A stretch of DNA of 64,000 bases from positions 14,632,001-14,696,000 of the forward strand of contig OU612073.1 of the NCBI GenBank assembly GCA_914767715.1, given 5' to 3'. The notes beneath the pieces are model-generated. The model searched no databases and was not told the DNA's origin. It saw only the letters and a list, made by a program, of their open reading frames with translations. The DNA comes from Membranipora membranacea (taxonomy: Eukaryota; Bryozoa; Gymnolaemata; Cheilostomatida; Membraniporidae). Of the stretch, positions 21,890 through 32,235 are shown piece after piece; position 1 is the first letter of the stretch; each line of letters starts with the position of its first letter. Made by a program: the position numbers and the translations under genes.

Positions 21890-24060
21890 GATTAAGAAAT
21901 ACGCCTATGTGACAAAAAATAAACTTTAACAAAGGGGTAACATTGTTTGAAAATATTCATACAGGATCTTTTCGGGTCATGTACAAAAAACACATTCTAT
22001 TGTTTCAGGATCAAACTTTCCAGACGTATCAAGGTCTGCTTACAACATTGAGTAACCTTGATCAAAATCCTAGATGAAAGTATTCAATGAGGTCAATGAT
22101 ATGAGGTAAAATTGCAGTATCCTCTAACACAAAGTTATTTCCCAATCAGAAATACTTTTACAATGTCTGGCCGAGCGCTTATGAAAGTTTGGACTACTAC
22201 CTAATATTCAACTTGGATGTTGGTGTGAAAACAAAAGATCAAACTTTATTTGGAATTTCATTTCAAGTCTCAAAAATGCTGTGTAAATTTAAGTTGTTTT
22301 CAAACGTAATGTTTGATTTTCGATATTTGATGCTATGAATGACATAAAATTTCAAGCATGGATTCGAAACACATCATGTGTGTTTTGGCACAAACTATTA
22401 GCAGCGTCCTATGGTGTACTCGTTGAATGATAATCACACCCTCTCTCCATTCCCTGTGGAATGATTGGAATGAAATATTGTACTATTGAATTGGAAAATA
22501 AACGCATGTAACTTATTGTGATCACCTTTCTCAACAAAGAATGCTGATTCATTTACTAAGTTTTTTACATCTCAAATGTTATTAATATTGTTCAATAATA
22601 TTTTTCCTGTTTGATTCGAGCTGATAGAGTCAAGAGTGGTCTAATAGTGAAGGGTACGGACTTTCACTGTTTGAGGTCCAGGTTCGATTCCAAGCACGGC
22701 AGTCATTTCTGATTTGGCACTGGCACACCATATATCCTAGCATACCTGCATAACAGGACTAAAAAATCAGAGGTCCACTGTGTGTTTGCACACCTACATA
22801 CAATAAGAAATAACTCCCTCTACATGGGTGTAGGGTGTGGCATGAGTATTATGAGACTGAGTATATATACCCAAAAGAGTTTAACCCTCCTGCATTAAAG
22901 ATGATGATGATGAGCTGATAAATCATTTGTAAATCAAACATGGGGTGCCCATTTTCCTGGTTACTTGCAGGAACATTCCCACATCAGTAAGCACAAACTA
23001 CAACCTCTGCTGGAAAAAGTGAGTGCTGTACTTTTTGCCCTAGGATTGTAGAGCTTGTAGCTTTCAACCTTTGCGTGAAATTCAGACCTCTAAGATCCAG
23101 GCAGAAAAAACTCAAATAATGCAGTACAAATGTGCATAGTTATAATTTCACTTGTCATCCTGAAAACCTAGAAAGAAGCCAACCAAATAATCAGCTATTT
23201 ATGGCGTCTGTATCCTGAACTAAGTACCAAAGAACTAAGTCATCTGAGATAAATTAGAGTAAAATACGTGATCTGCAGTAAATCAATGGTACAAAGCCAA
23301 GTGCCTTTTGAATTATATTCAAATTCTGATGTGGGTAATGCTTAATAAATTTTACAAACTTCAAGACATTGATGTGGCTCATCACGCTTGTTAGGATAGT
23401 CTGTTGGAAGGATTGGATGCCCCTATGATACTCAGACCAGCCTGCAAATTGAGGGTAATATGACAATGTTTTGTGTCTGCGTTGTATGGTGAATGTCGCA
23501 CTGGCTGAGCAGTACAAAGTGATATCTGGTGTTTAGATAAACTGTTAAAATAGACCTTAGCTATGTTGAAATTCATATTTACAAAGCATTGTATAGTCTT
23601 TCAATTTTAAATTTGGTTGCTTAAATATCAAAATTGATAAAAACAATTCAGAAGTAGCCCCAACTCTATTTTATTTCATAAATGGTGTTGCTTTGGGCCA
23701 GCAATCGTTGAAGTATTTCTATTGAGAAAAAACTTTGTGTCAGAGGATATTGCAATTTAACTCACAACATTGATCACATCCGAGTTCTCTAAGTTTTAAC
23801 CGATGTTGCTTCATGATGAAAGCGCACATTGTTATGTCAGAATAGTTTCATCTTATCACAACAGATTATGTTTTTGTAAGTTTGACATTTAGATCCTGTA
23901 TAATTACTTTTAAAGGATATCTCACATTTGTGAAAGTTCATTTTTTGTCTCGACGCTGATTTCTTAATCTTGAGCAAAACACATAAATGTGATTATGTTG
24001 GTTCTCTGATTGGATGATAGGCTAATAGATTTCATCAGGTTTGTACTATCACAGAGGCTA
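21890..24060. promoter_or_regulatory. Divergent spacer between copies D and E
   Basis: The spacer is flanked on both sides by family promoter blocks in opposite orientation. The conserved order toward E is a degraded CRE-like site (near 23835), CTTAATCTTGAGCAAAACAC (23963), CTGATTGG (CCAAT box, 24008) and the TATA box at 24107. A tRNA-type SINE sits at 22627-22911. Confidence 0.6.
22627..22911 (+). mobile_element. tRNA-derived SINE with (GAT)n tail and 9-bp target duplication
   Basis: The head AGAGTGGTCTAATAGTGAAG resembles an A-box region and GGTTCGATTCC is a B box. The tail is (GAT)n. GAGCTGATA flanks it on both sides (22618-22626 and 22912-22920). Length is about 285 bp. A twin lies at 44448-44733. 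Confidence 0.85.
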
Positions 24061-24106
24061 AATGGCCTTGCTGCAGGTAACTACGAGCAATCGAGTGTCC
24101 CATTGC

Positions 24107-25499
24107 TATATAATACCCGGCTGTTGGTTCAATTAGACACAGACAAACTGATACTGAAACAGAACACACTGATTTTGTAAGTTCATTTCTTATCTCTTTC
24201 TTAATTCAGCTTTATAAATTAATTCCTTACAATGATTACACTGGGATGCTGTCAAATTTATACATTTTTATGCCTTTTAAAGCCAAACATTACACAAATA
24301 TCCTGCTATATTTTTCTGCTACAGTTTTGGGTGTCTGGTGGGCTCAGAATAAGTTCCAAAGCCAATCACTGAACGCTGAATCGAATCTTATTGTCCGGGT
24401 GACGGAGAAACTGGAGACAATTTAATGCTCTCATAGAAGGATGGATACCAAAAGTGAGAATTTATTAAATGTTATCAGATCCATTAATGAATTCATATAT
24501 ATAAGTTTCTTTTCTTCCAGGTTGTGAAATAAGATGATGTTCAAGTCTACACCGTCAGAATGCATGCTATTAGCTATGGTGATGCTCAGTGTCATCAATG
24601 GTGCTCGATGCCAGGAAGGTAAGTTCATGATACTTTACTGCCACTGATGATTTATATTATAGTTCAGTGTACAATGTTTGTTATAAGATTAATATGTGAG
24701 GAGACAACCTCCTCATACTCCTGTAGCCACAGAGCCATCGAGGCTGCTGCAGGTTTTTAGAATGAATCATGAACACTTTCATGGCTATGGAAGTAGAAAA
24801 ATTCTTTCTTTGCTGTATTGTAGACTCTTCACTTGGCCTTAACAACAACAGACCTCCACCTCCACCAAGGGCTATACCAACTATGATAGTTGAGCCCAGT
24901 ACTTTCAATATAGATAGAGTACCAAACCTTCAAATCAATCCTGTTGGCAGTAATATACAAAATCGACAAGTTCCACTGCCGCAAGTTATTCTACCGACTT
25001 CCCAGATTCAGATTGATCCAACAGGTCTTCCTTCTTCATCAGCAAGGAGAATAATTGTAGAGGCAGCAGCAGCAAGGCAAAGACAAGGCCAAACTGTTAG
25101 GCGAAGGTGAGATACATATTGGTGACTTCTGGTACAGTTCAGATCATTCTCAGAATTCCCGATTGGATGATTTTCAGGCATTAGATAGAACATCTTGTCC
25201 TATGGACACTGCTTCAAGCTATAGAAACATATACATATATTGCCAAGTCAGTAGACAATTTTGTTCGCATAATATATCAGCAGATTTTTCCTAAAATAAT
25301 AAATAATGAACTAAGATAATTTTCCTTTTACTGTTTGCTGCATTCTAGTCATTAGTGTTGCGAGACTAGGATTAATACCTGTAATACCTTAATATAATGA
25401 TTTTGTTTCATCGCTGTCAGAGATATTTATTTGTTTCATATAGATATTATAATCAAACACCTATTGTATTCTGTCACTGTATTACTGCTGACCAATAAA
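24107..25499 (+). CDS. Copy E: intact secreted Pro-rich peptide gene
   Basis: TATA box TATATAAT at 24107-24114; exon 1 (5'UTR) about 24137-24176; exon 2 24521-24618; exon 3 24824-25106; stop TGA 25108-25110; AATAAA 25494-25499. CDS is 24534-24618 joined to 24824-25110, 123 aa. The start is the first of two ATGs (MMFKSTPSECM...). Residues 1-24 form a signal peptide (hydrophobic core LLAMVMLSVINGA, then RCQED). The mature part has SLGLNNNRPPPPPRAIPTM, a neutral middle with LPQVILPTSQ, and a cationic end AARQRQGQTVRRR. No Cys in the mature region. Exon 4 is deleted: only about 70 bp separate exon 3 from the 3' acceptor. A defence peptide is a guess; the family is not recognised. Confidence 0.8.
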
Positions 25500-27172
25500 G
25501 AACAAACTCAAAACTACATCCGGCCTTTTTTCCCTCTAACCACGATAAAATTCACGCATTGACTGCAACCTTGGCCTTCAGCTGTCAAGTTCCATCTATG
25601 ATTGTTTTTCAGGAAATATTTGAGATATTAAGGGACACAGGAACACACCCAACTTTATCGTAAGGTAATTGATGACCACTTTAACCTCGTATACAAGATT
25701 TTTTTTTTAGAAAATGTGTTTTAAAACAAATAAATAAAATTATGCTAATAAATTTTGCACAGGAGCATTTTGCAACTGTAGAACAGAGCTGTGTCTTAAA
25801 TCACTTACAGCAGCAGGCCCTAGCATCTCATAAGTGGAATAATATCTTATTTGGTTTGTTAAAATTATAATAACTGTCAGAGTGAGGCTTTTCCTGATCA
25901 CAATCGGAAAATTTTCTTTTACAAAATGCTTTAAGTTTATAGGTTTTCACACAATATATTTTGTGCAAATCAAAGTCTGAACACAAGCACGTTGAATATT
26001 GATGGATCTGATCTGCTTTTAGTTGGTAATCCATAAATTCAGATGGTCTGCTTTTGCATGCTGAGCCCTCAAAGTTTTTTTATCAATAAATTCAACAGTA
26101 AAAGTCAACCTCACAATATTAAAGTAATAATCTATGCAGAAAAGGTCCGGAATGGCTCATTTATGATGTAGACTTGTCAAATAGTGCAATGTACTGTATT
26201 GAAATATCAAAACAGCCTGATGAATTGTAAATGTTGGCTGTTGCATAAAAAATCAAACAGAAAGCCAAACCATAGCTTCGAATCCCTGGTGTATTTATAA
26301 TCTATCTTGGTCTTGTTCTTGGTCAAGCTGCTCAATGTACAAAATAAATATCAATATCACCTTGGTTGTTTGCATTATGTTTTTTTTTGTATATATATAC
26401 TTTATTATAAGCACCGACCAATGTATCTTGACAAATGGGGCTTTGTGAAAATGAAGGAATGGAGTCAAATGAGTTTTTAAACAGCAGTTTATTATAAAAT
26501 GCTGTCTTAACAACATTCTGAGACAGCTGACGCAAATCATAGCAAACAGGATCCTCGTAGGATTAAACTTTAGAAACATATCGCAGACATAAAGCATTTA
26601 AATGTACGCTAAGTTCTTCAATACTTCAATGTTGTATGTTGCCTGTATATATGTATTAAAATTTATTTATCACCCTGATACCCTGATTATCTTGTATTAA
26701 AAGCAAAGTATACACGTGGATATATAATACATCCTTGACATTTTGCTTTATTTGGAACCCATGCTATCTATCATTTAAAATTGGGTTATTTTTATAATGT
26801 AGTTAACATAAATGATTAGTTGTAGAACAGAACATCAAAGTAAATGTTCCCGAATAAATCAGCCTTTAACTTATTCTTTATTTGTGTAGACTAATGGAGA
26901 GACAGAAGGAAATAGTTTTTTGATTATAAAGTTAATATGAAACCGATAAATATCTCAGGCAAAAATATAGAAAATAATTCAAGCCGTGGGCTGTTACCCA
27001 AATTTTTACTTAACATAGTCTATAGCAACACCAATGACTAGAATGCATTAAACTGTAAATGGAATATAATTTTAGTATACTGAATTGTACTATAGGAAAA
27101 CTCTGCTTATATAATATGTGAACAGAATCAGTTTCTGACATGGATTTTATGTAACTTTAGCTTGTGTCCATA
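25500..27172. other. Convergent spacer between copies E and C, repeats only
   Basis: This joins the 3' flanks of E (+) and C (-). Parts recur inverted at 13.44-14.73 kb and directly at 47.3-49.0 kb. The polyadenylation signal for C on the minus strand is TTTATT at 26877-26882. No gene is supported. Confidence 0.6.
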
Positions 27173-27475
27173 TACTAATAATAATAATAATGTTTATTTA
27201 TGAAACGCTTACTAAAATTGTTTAAAAACAATGATTTCTAAGCGCTGTACATGTGATAAAAGGTTAAAATAGAAAAATATACTATGAAATAAGCTTGCTG
27301 GTAAAATTAATAAAATTGATTAAAATATTGTTATCATGAAAATAATCAATGTACTGAGAAAAAAATGATGAAAGTTAAGGTAATTGAGATAATTAAAACC
27401 TACAAGTGGCAACTGCCCAGCACCTAAAAATCCACTAGAAAACCTACATATATGCGTCCCGGAAAAGATACGTTT
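27173..27475. mobile_element. ~303-bp MITE inserted at a TA site
   Basis: It starts TACTAATAATAATAATAATG and includes GTTTATTTATGAAACGCTTA and TTCTAAGCGCTGTACATG. The related flank at 21355-21368 is uninterrupted (CCCATATGACAAGG), so the insert duplicated only TA. The TA duplication suggests a Tc1/mariner-type origin. A twin lies at 49006-49308. Confidence 0.65.
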
Positions 27476-27757
27476 TATGACAAGGCTTTATAATTTATAT
27501 CTGAAAATCAAACAATCATAAATATGAGTATGATTTGACCTTTACCATATGAACTATCAATTACCTTAACGCAGTGGAAATTCCAGAAAAATTGCATTGT
27601 GGGATACTTATAAACATACTATATAGCAAATATGTTCATGTGTGGGTACATACTTTTGATTGAAAGTGGCTTACTGACATTAACAACTGATATAAACCAT
27701 GTTTTCGCTTAGATGCAATTGAATATATTAGTTATTTGTATTGCTACACCCAGTTGA

Positions 27758-28205
27758 TCATTCTGTTCTGTTCTGGCTTGGTTCTCTGTGTATAATGAAA
27801 GAACTAGGGTCCTCTACTATCATAGTTGGTCTAGCCCTTGGTGGAGGTGGAGGTGTGTTGTTGTCGAGGCCAAGTGAAGAATCTACAAAACAGCAATTAA
27901 AGAAGTCTCTTACCACCGTAGCTATGAAAGTTTTAATAATAAAGTTTCACTTTAAAAATGTGCACAATACTAGATGGATCAGTGGCTACAGAAGTATAAC
28001 GAGGTTGTGGCCTTATGTTTTCTTTCAATAACAAACGCTGAACGATAATAAAAATCTTCAGCACTACAAATGTTTCATGAACTTACCTTCCTGGCACCAA
28101 GCACCATTAATAGCAATGGACATTACCATAGCTACTGACATGCATTCTGACGGTGAAGGCGTAAACAGCATCGTATTTGTCTACCTGGAAGCCGAAATTT
28201 ATATA
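27758..28205 (-). CDS. Copy C: shortened peptide gene with promoter fused to the signal exon
   Basis: Exon 2 is 28184-28087 with ATG at 28171 (MLFTPSPSECMSVAMVMSIA...). Exon 3 is 27882-27758, stop TGA at 27760-27758. CDS 28171-28087 joined to 27882-27758 gives 69 aa: signal peptide, QEDSSLGLDNNTPPPPPRAR, then PTMIVEDPSSFIIHREPSQN and RTE. The usual middle and cationic end are lost because exon 3 runs into other DNA near 27770. Exon 1 and intron 1 are deleted, leaving the TATA box (28205-28197) only about 30 bp from the ATG, so the predicted transcription start falls on the start codon. The frame is open and shared with copy N; it may be expressed as a short form or may be dead. Confidence 0.6.
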
Positions 28206-28449
28206 GTAATTGGCCACCCGATTGGTTTTCCCAGCAAAGCATTAAAAGTCTGTGAGAGTACGAACCTGAAGAAATTTATTGCCCTATCAGCCAATCAGAA
28301 GGCCAACATATATCACATTAATGTGTTTTCCTCACGATTAAGAAATCTGCTCATGAGAAAAAAGACTGTTAAACTGTTTGGAATTATTTTTACAGGATCT
28401 ATGTGTACAAGTTACGATAGATATTCTATTATTGCAGGATCAAATATTC

Positions 28450-28457
28450 TGACGTCA
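28450..28457. promoter_or_regulatory. CRE/ATF-like palindrome TGACGTCA upstream of copy C
   Basis: About 250 bp upstream of the TATA box of copy C. The same palindrome lies at the same distance in copies G, N, O and Q, and upstream of J. Confidence 0.6.
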
Positions 28458-28886
28458 CAATGTGTGCTGTCATCATGAAGTAACCTTAGTCAAAACTTGG
28501 TTAAGAACATTAATGATATCAATGATGTCAGTTAATTTGCATTATCCTCTAGTACAAACTTATTTCCCAATCGAAAATGCTTTGCGATCGCTGGCAAAGC
28601 CTATGAATGCTTCATGTAATTAAATAGAGTTAGGGTTACTTCTGAATATTCTATATCAATGTTGATATATAAGTAAATGATCTAACCTAATTCGGAAATT
28701 CTAAAACGTTCAAAAGTGCTGTGTAATATGAAATGTAACCTAGATGTTACGCTCGGCCAGTGCAAAATAGTTTCTCAATGATCACCGAATAGATATCACC
28801 AAGATTTTCCAAGCAATTACTTTTAATTCTTGACATGTAGTTAAGACTAGAAATGCAAAAGCCCAATTATTGTAACTTGGTATAAA

Positions 28887-29118
28887 CTGGTATAATCAAC
28901 AAGCTCCTTTGTTTGATAGGGTGACTGATTATAACTTTTTAATTAAATCAGAAGGCCCACCTCAGTTGAAGACTAAGTAACAATGGTGACTTGAGGGACC
29001 GTCTTGATGGAGCCAAAATGCTCTCAAATTCCAGGTGGGTCTGACATTCTTTGGGTACCCAATACCTCATAAACCTAAATGTTGGATGACAGGCTTGCTA
29101 TCTAACCGCCTGAGCTTT
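28887..29118 (-). mobile_element. tRNA-type SINE, left member of an inverted pair (C/F spacer)
   Basis: Read on the minus strand it starts AAGCTCAGGCGGTTAGATAG (A-box region), has GGTATTGGGTACCC where a B box would lie, and later CTTCAACTGAGGTGGGC. The + strand SINE at 29541-29755 is the same family, so the pair forms a long inverted repeat. Confidence 0.65.
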
Positions 29119-29540
29119 TTCCTTTTATATCTTAACTATTGATTTAATTTTGTTAGTCTTGTCTGTATAGCGAACAACTCATGAGGAAGTGAAATAGTGG
29201 GAGTTGACATGATATGGAACGGGTCGGAACAGAGTCAATAGTTCCCAGAGTTGGTGGAACATCCCAACCAAACATTTGACAGCACAACTTAACATTAAGT
29301 AACAAAAAGTTTCATATGAAATAGGTTTAAATTACCTTTTAAACATCCTAATTGATTGGACAGAGATGACTCATATATCCATTGAATTAAGACAAACAAT
29401 GTCATCATAACATCAGGACATCTGGCCCAGACAACTCTTCAAGTATCTCTTCAAGTTCAACTGCCACTATTTCACTTTCATATGATTGTATGACAAACAA
29501 CCCTGTAAAATTGAATTCAATAATTAAGATAGAAAAAGAA

Positions 29541-29755
29541 GAAGCTCAGTTGGCTAGCTAGCAAGTCTGCCACCGAACACTCAAGTGCGGGAGGTATTGG
29601 GTTCCCATGGAACACTCAGATCTGCCTTTAGATTGAGGGTAACTTGGCATAATCATGACGGTATCTCAAAGAACCATCATTTCTCAGTCTTCAGCTGAGG
29701 TGGGCGGCTTGAATATAAATGTCATTAAGTAGGTTTAATCAGGTTGCAATAAATA
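29541..29755 (+). mobile_element. tRNA-type SINE abutting exon 3 of copy F
   Basis: The head is GAAGCTCAGTTGGCTAGCTA, then GGTATTGGGTTCCCATGG, CTTCAGCTGAGGTGGGCGGC and a tail AATAAATAAG. It ends directly at the truncated start of exon 3, having replaced the usual exon 1, exon 2 and acceptor. Confidence 0.65.
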
Positions 29756-29762
29756 AGTTTTG

Positions 29763-30944
29763 GACTCATCACAACACAACAGCAGACCTCCACCTCCACC
29801 AAGGGCTAGACCAACTATGATTGTTGAGGACCCCAATACTTTCATTGAACAAAGAGTACCAAATCTTCGAAACACTCCTGTCGGCACTAATCTAGAAAAT
29901 GCACAAATTCCACTGCCGTCAGTTATTCTCTCGACTTCTCAAATTACGAAGGATCCAACAGCTTTTCGTGCTCCATCAGTACGGAGAATAATTGCAGAGG
30001 CAACTGCAGCAAGGCAAAGACAAGGCCAAGCTGTTAGGCGAAGGTGAGATACATATTGGTTACTTCCTTCAAGTGTTTTCTGTTTGATGATGAAACTGAA
30101 ATTCAGAATTAATTCGCTCGGTTAGGGCTTTGCAAAACTGAGTTTGAATTTATTTATCCAATCGTTTTAATTGGTCGATATCTATTGAGGTACACGCAGC
30201 ATGTCAAGGGTCATCTTATGCATAAAGAAATTCTCAATATGCCCACAACAGTTCAAATTATCAATAGCATGTCTCTCACTTAGAAGTCAAATATGGAAGA
30301 GAATATTCAAATTGTTTCTAGATGTGGAAACAGACCATGTAGAAACCAAAATACTCAACAGAATAACAATGTACAGAAAAGTGGACGAGGATCATCCAGA
30401 AATAACAACAGGAGTGGAGCATAAAATATCCAGTGGCAGGAAGATGCAAAGAAAAATGATCTGGTCTCGACTGAAAACTTGTATATTCTATGACATCTAT
30501 TCAGTCGCCTGGTCACTGATAGTTCATATGGAAGACATCAAATTGTGCTCAGATTTTTTAGTTATTGGATTTTCAGACTTTAAGTCAGATGCCTTTGTCT
30601 AATGAGCACTGCTTCAAACTAAATATACCATAAATTCCAAGTCAGCAAATGGTTTTAGTCACATATTATACTAGCAGAGTCTACTTAAATATAATTTAGT
30701 ATACTAAGATTATATTCTTTTTACAGTTTAATACATTCTATTCATTGATGTTGGTATAGTATGTTGAGGGAACAGTCAATGGTGTGAATTATTTTCCTCA
30801 TTTTTCCGGAGATAATTATTAGTTTCATATAATCTATATGGACAACATCTGACCAGGATGATATTGGCTGCCAAATAAAATAGTGTCTATATATATGATA
30901 GAATACTCTTGCATACTGACCCTGAATTGCTTCAGACCAATAAA
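29763..30944 (+). pseudogene. Copy F: exon 3 and exon 4 open, signal exon and acceptor lost
   Basis: Exon 3 begins inside GACTCATCACAACACAACAG; the usual TTTGTAG acceptor reads GTTTTGG, so the splice site is gone. The frame has no ATG in front. It encodes RPPPPPRARPTMIVEDPNTF...ATAARQRQGQAVRRR and stops at TGA 30048-30050 in the donor AAG|GTGAGA (exon end 30046). Exon 4 is 30322-30424 after TTTCTAG; in the splice frame it reads CGNRPCRNQNTQQNNNVQKS then GRGSSRNNNRSGA. AATAAA is at 30939-30944. Near-identical copies H, P and R share the defect. Confidence 0.7.
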
Positions 30945-32000
30945 GAATTACAAAAAGCCTATTCCAGGTATATCATTTTCTAACAATCCAAATTCACGCA
31001 GGCTGGAAATTCAGCGTTCAATTTCTCACTTTTATTGTTCTCCAGGATGAATGTGGGACATTCGGAACTAATAACTGAGTCTATACAGCCTGTGTTTGTA
31101 CGGAATCATTGGCAATGTCTAGCGTGCAGTGGTGTCTTTTGAGAAATTAGAATAGAATATCTTTTGAATGTAAATCTTCAAACCACATTGGTTTAACAGA
31201 CCATTTTGATCCTTCAAAACTCAGATTGCAAGGGTCCCTAAGTGTGTGTGAGGGATGTCTGGAACAAATTTTAACACCTTTTAAAATGTGATTTACATTT
31301 TGGTATTTATTTTTATTGTGTATTGTGTATTGAAAACAATTTTCACTCTTGTAATTATGATTTAACATATAGTGCATATCTCCTGTTTTTGTGTGATCAT
31401 ATGATCTAACGATCTTACTTCTCTTCTGGTCCCTCAATGAACAAAATATATACAAATATCAACTCGATGCAGTATGGTCTTACTCTCTGTATTTGTACAT
31501 TACAATTTATTGATCAGCTCTGAAATGAAACGTTGGTCGGTTGATGGTGATGTGTGTCCGAAGGCTCCTAGGGAATGTGTTAAGGCAGTATTTGGGCCAT
31601 ATGCATGTACCCTGATCATCTCTAATAAAAAAAAAACAATTACATAGTTGGCTTTATAACACACCCTTCTCCATCCATCATTTTGTTTGGAACTCATGCT
31701 ATGTATCATTTGGAACTACTTGCAGTTTTTTTTGTAATGTGATAAACCTTAAAGTTTAGTTGTAGATAAGTAGAACATACCATCATAGAAAATGCGCGGC
31801 TGATAATTGTGTTTAATTTTAATTAGTTCAAGTTTATTGTTGCATCCAATATCATGGTGTTGATAAAAGTGAGTGCTTGCAATGTTGGGTAAAAAATTAA
31901 TTAATTAGAGCGAAGATTATTAAATTGAGTCATAAAAATGATTTGGCACATATTGGGACCTACCTAGCACTTACATGAATCATAAGAACCTGAAATTGGT

Positions 32001-32009
32001 GGGAATTCC
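32001..32009. promoter_or_regulatory. GGGAATTCC, a Rel/NF-kB-like site 3' of copy G
   Basis: This palindromic match to the kB consensus lies in a conserved block (GAATTCCAGAAAGTTGCATT, then GTGGGATA). It recurs at 38094, 52414, 57718 and 63319; in other copies the site is GGAAATTCC. The location downstream of the coding exons is unusual for a promoter site. Confidence 0.3.
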
Positions 32010-32235
32010 AGAAAGTTGCATTGTGGGATATTCATTAACATCCCATGTAGCAATGTATTCATGTTTGGGTACATACTTATATTTAATATGGCTTAATTTT
32101 CTTGGTAAGCTACGGGCACAACTGACCGGCAGCAGGTGATTGCATAGATGTAATTGAATATATTAGTTCTATGTAGAACTTCAGTCAGGATCAGAGAAAT
32201 TTCTTTTGCAACCTCTTGTCACTGGATTTTTTCGT

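Larger units (their letters stand above)
12790..28490. repeat. Large segmental duplication, copy 1 (partner 41085-50280)
   Basis: The region from the 3' half of copy B to the promoter of copy C matches 41085-50280 in order and orientation: B/K 3' ends, D/L, tRNA-SINE, E/M, TA-flanked MITE, C/N. Copy 1 is longer because it holds the DIRS-like element (14728-20515), a 402-bp MITE (13800-14201) and extra spacer near 13.6 kb. The two copies share the inactivating TGA in D/L, so duplication followed that mutation. Confidence 0.85.

Noticed and set aside
24681-24908. Minus-strand frame with a GGGGG run (IVGIALGGGGGLLLL...) and similar frames at 46503 and 27741
   Set aside because: Antisense of the CCTCCACCTCCACC polyproline codons in exon 3.
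24534-25110. Assigning the family to mussel myticalins or another named Pro/Arg-rich antimicrobial peptide
   Set aside because: Only general composition (proline run, cationic end, multigene cluster) is similar; I cannot match any specific sequence, so no name is given.
30201-30602. 133-codon open frame (MSRVILCIKKFS...), present near 30.2, 35.5, 55.9 and 60.7 kb
   Set aside because: It spans the intron and exon 4 of F-type copies in a different frame. In the splice-defined frame exon 4 encodes CGNRPCRN and related copies conserve that frame. The long frame persists only because the copies are young, and it is cut short in copy P.
31500-31709. 69-codon minus-strand frame (MIHSMSSKQNDG...) identical in three units
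   Set aside because: It lies in the 3' flank of G-type copies, includes an A/T run, and has no splice or start context. Identity reflects recent duplication.
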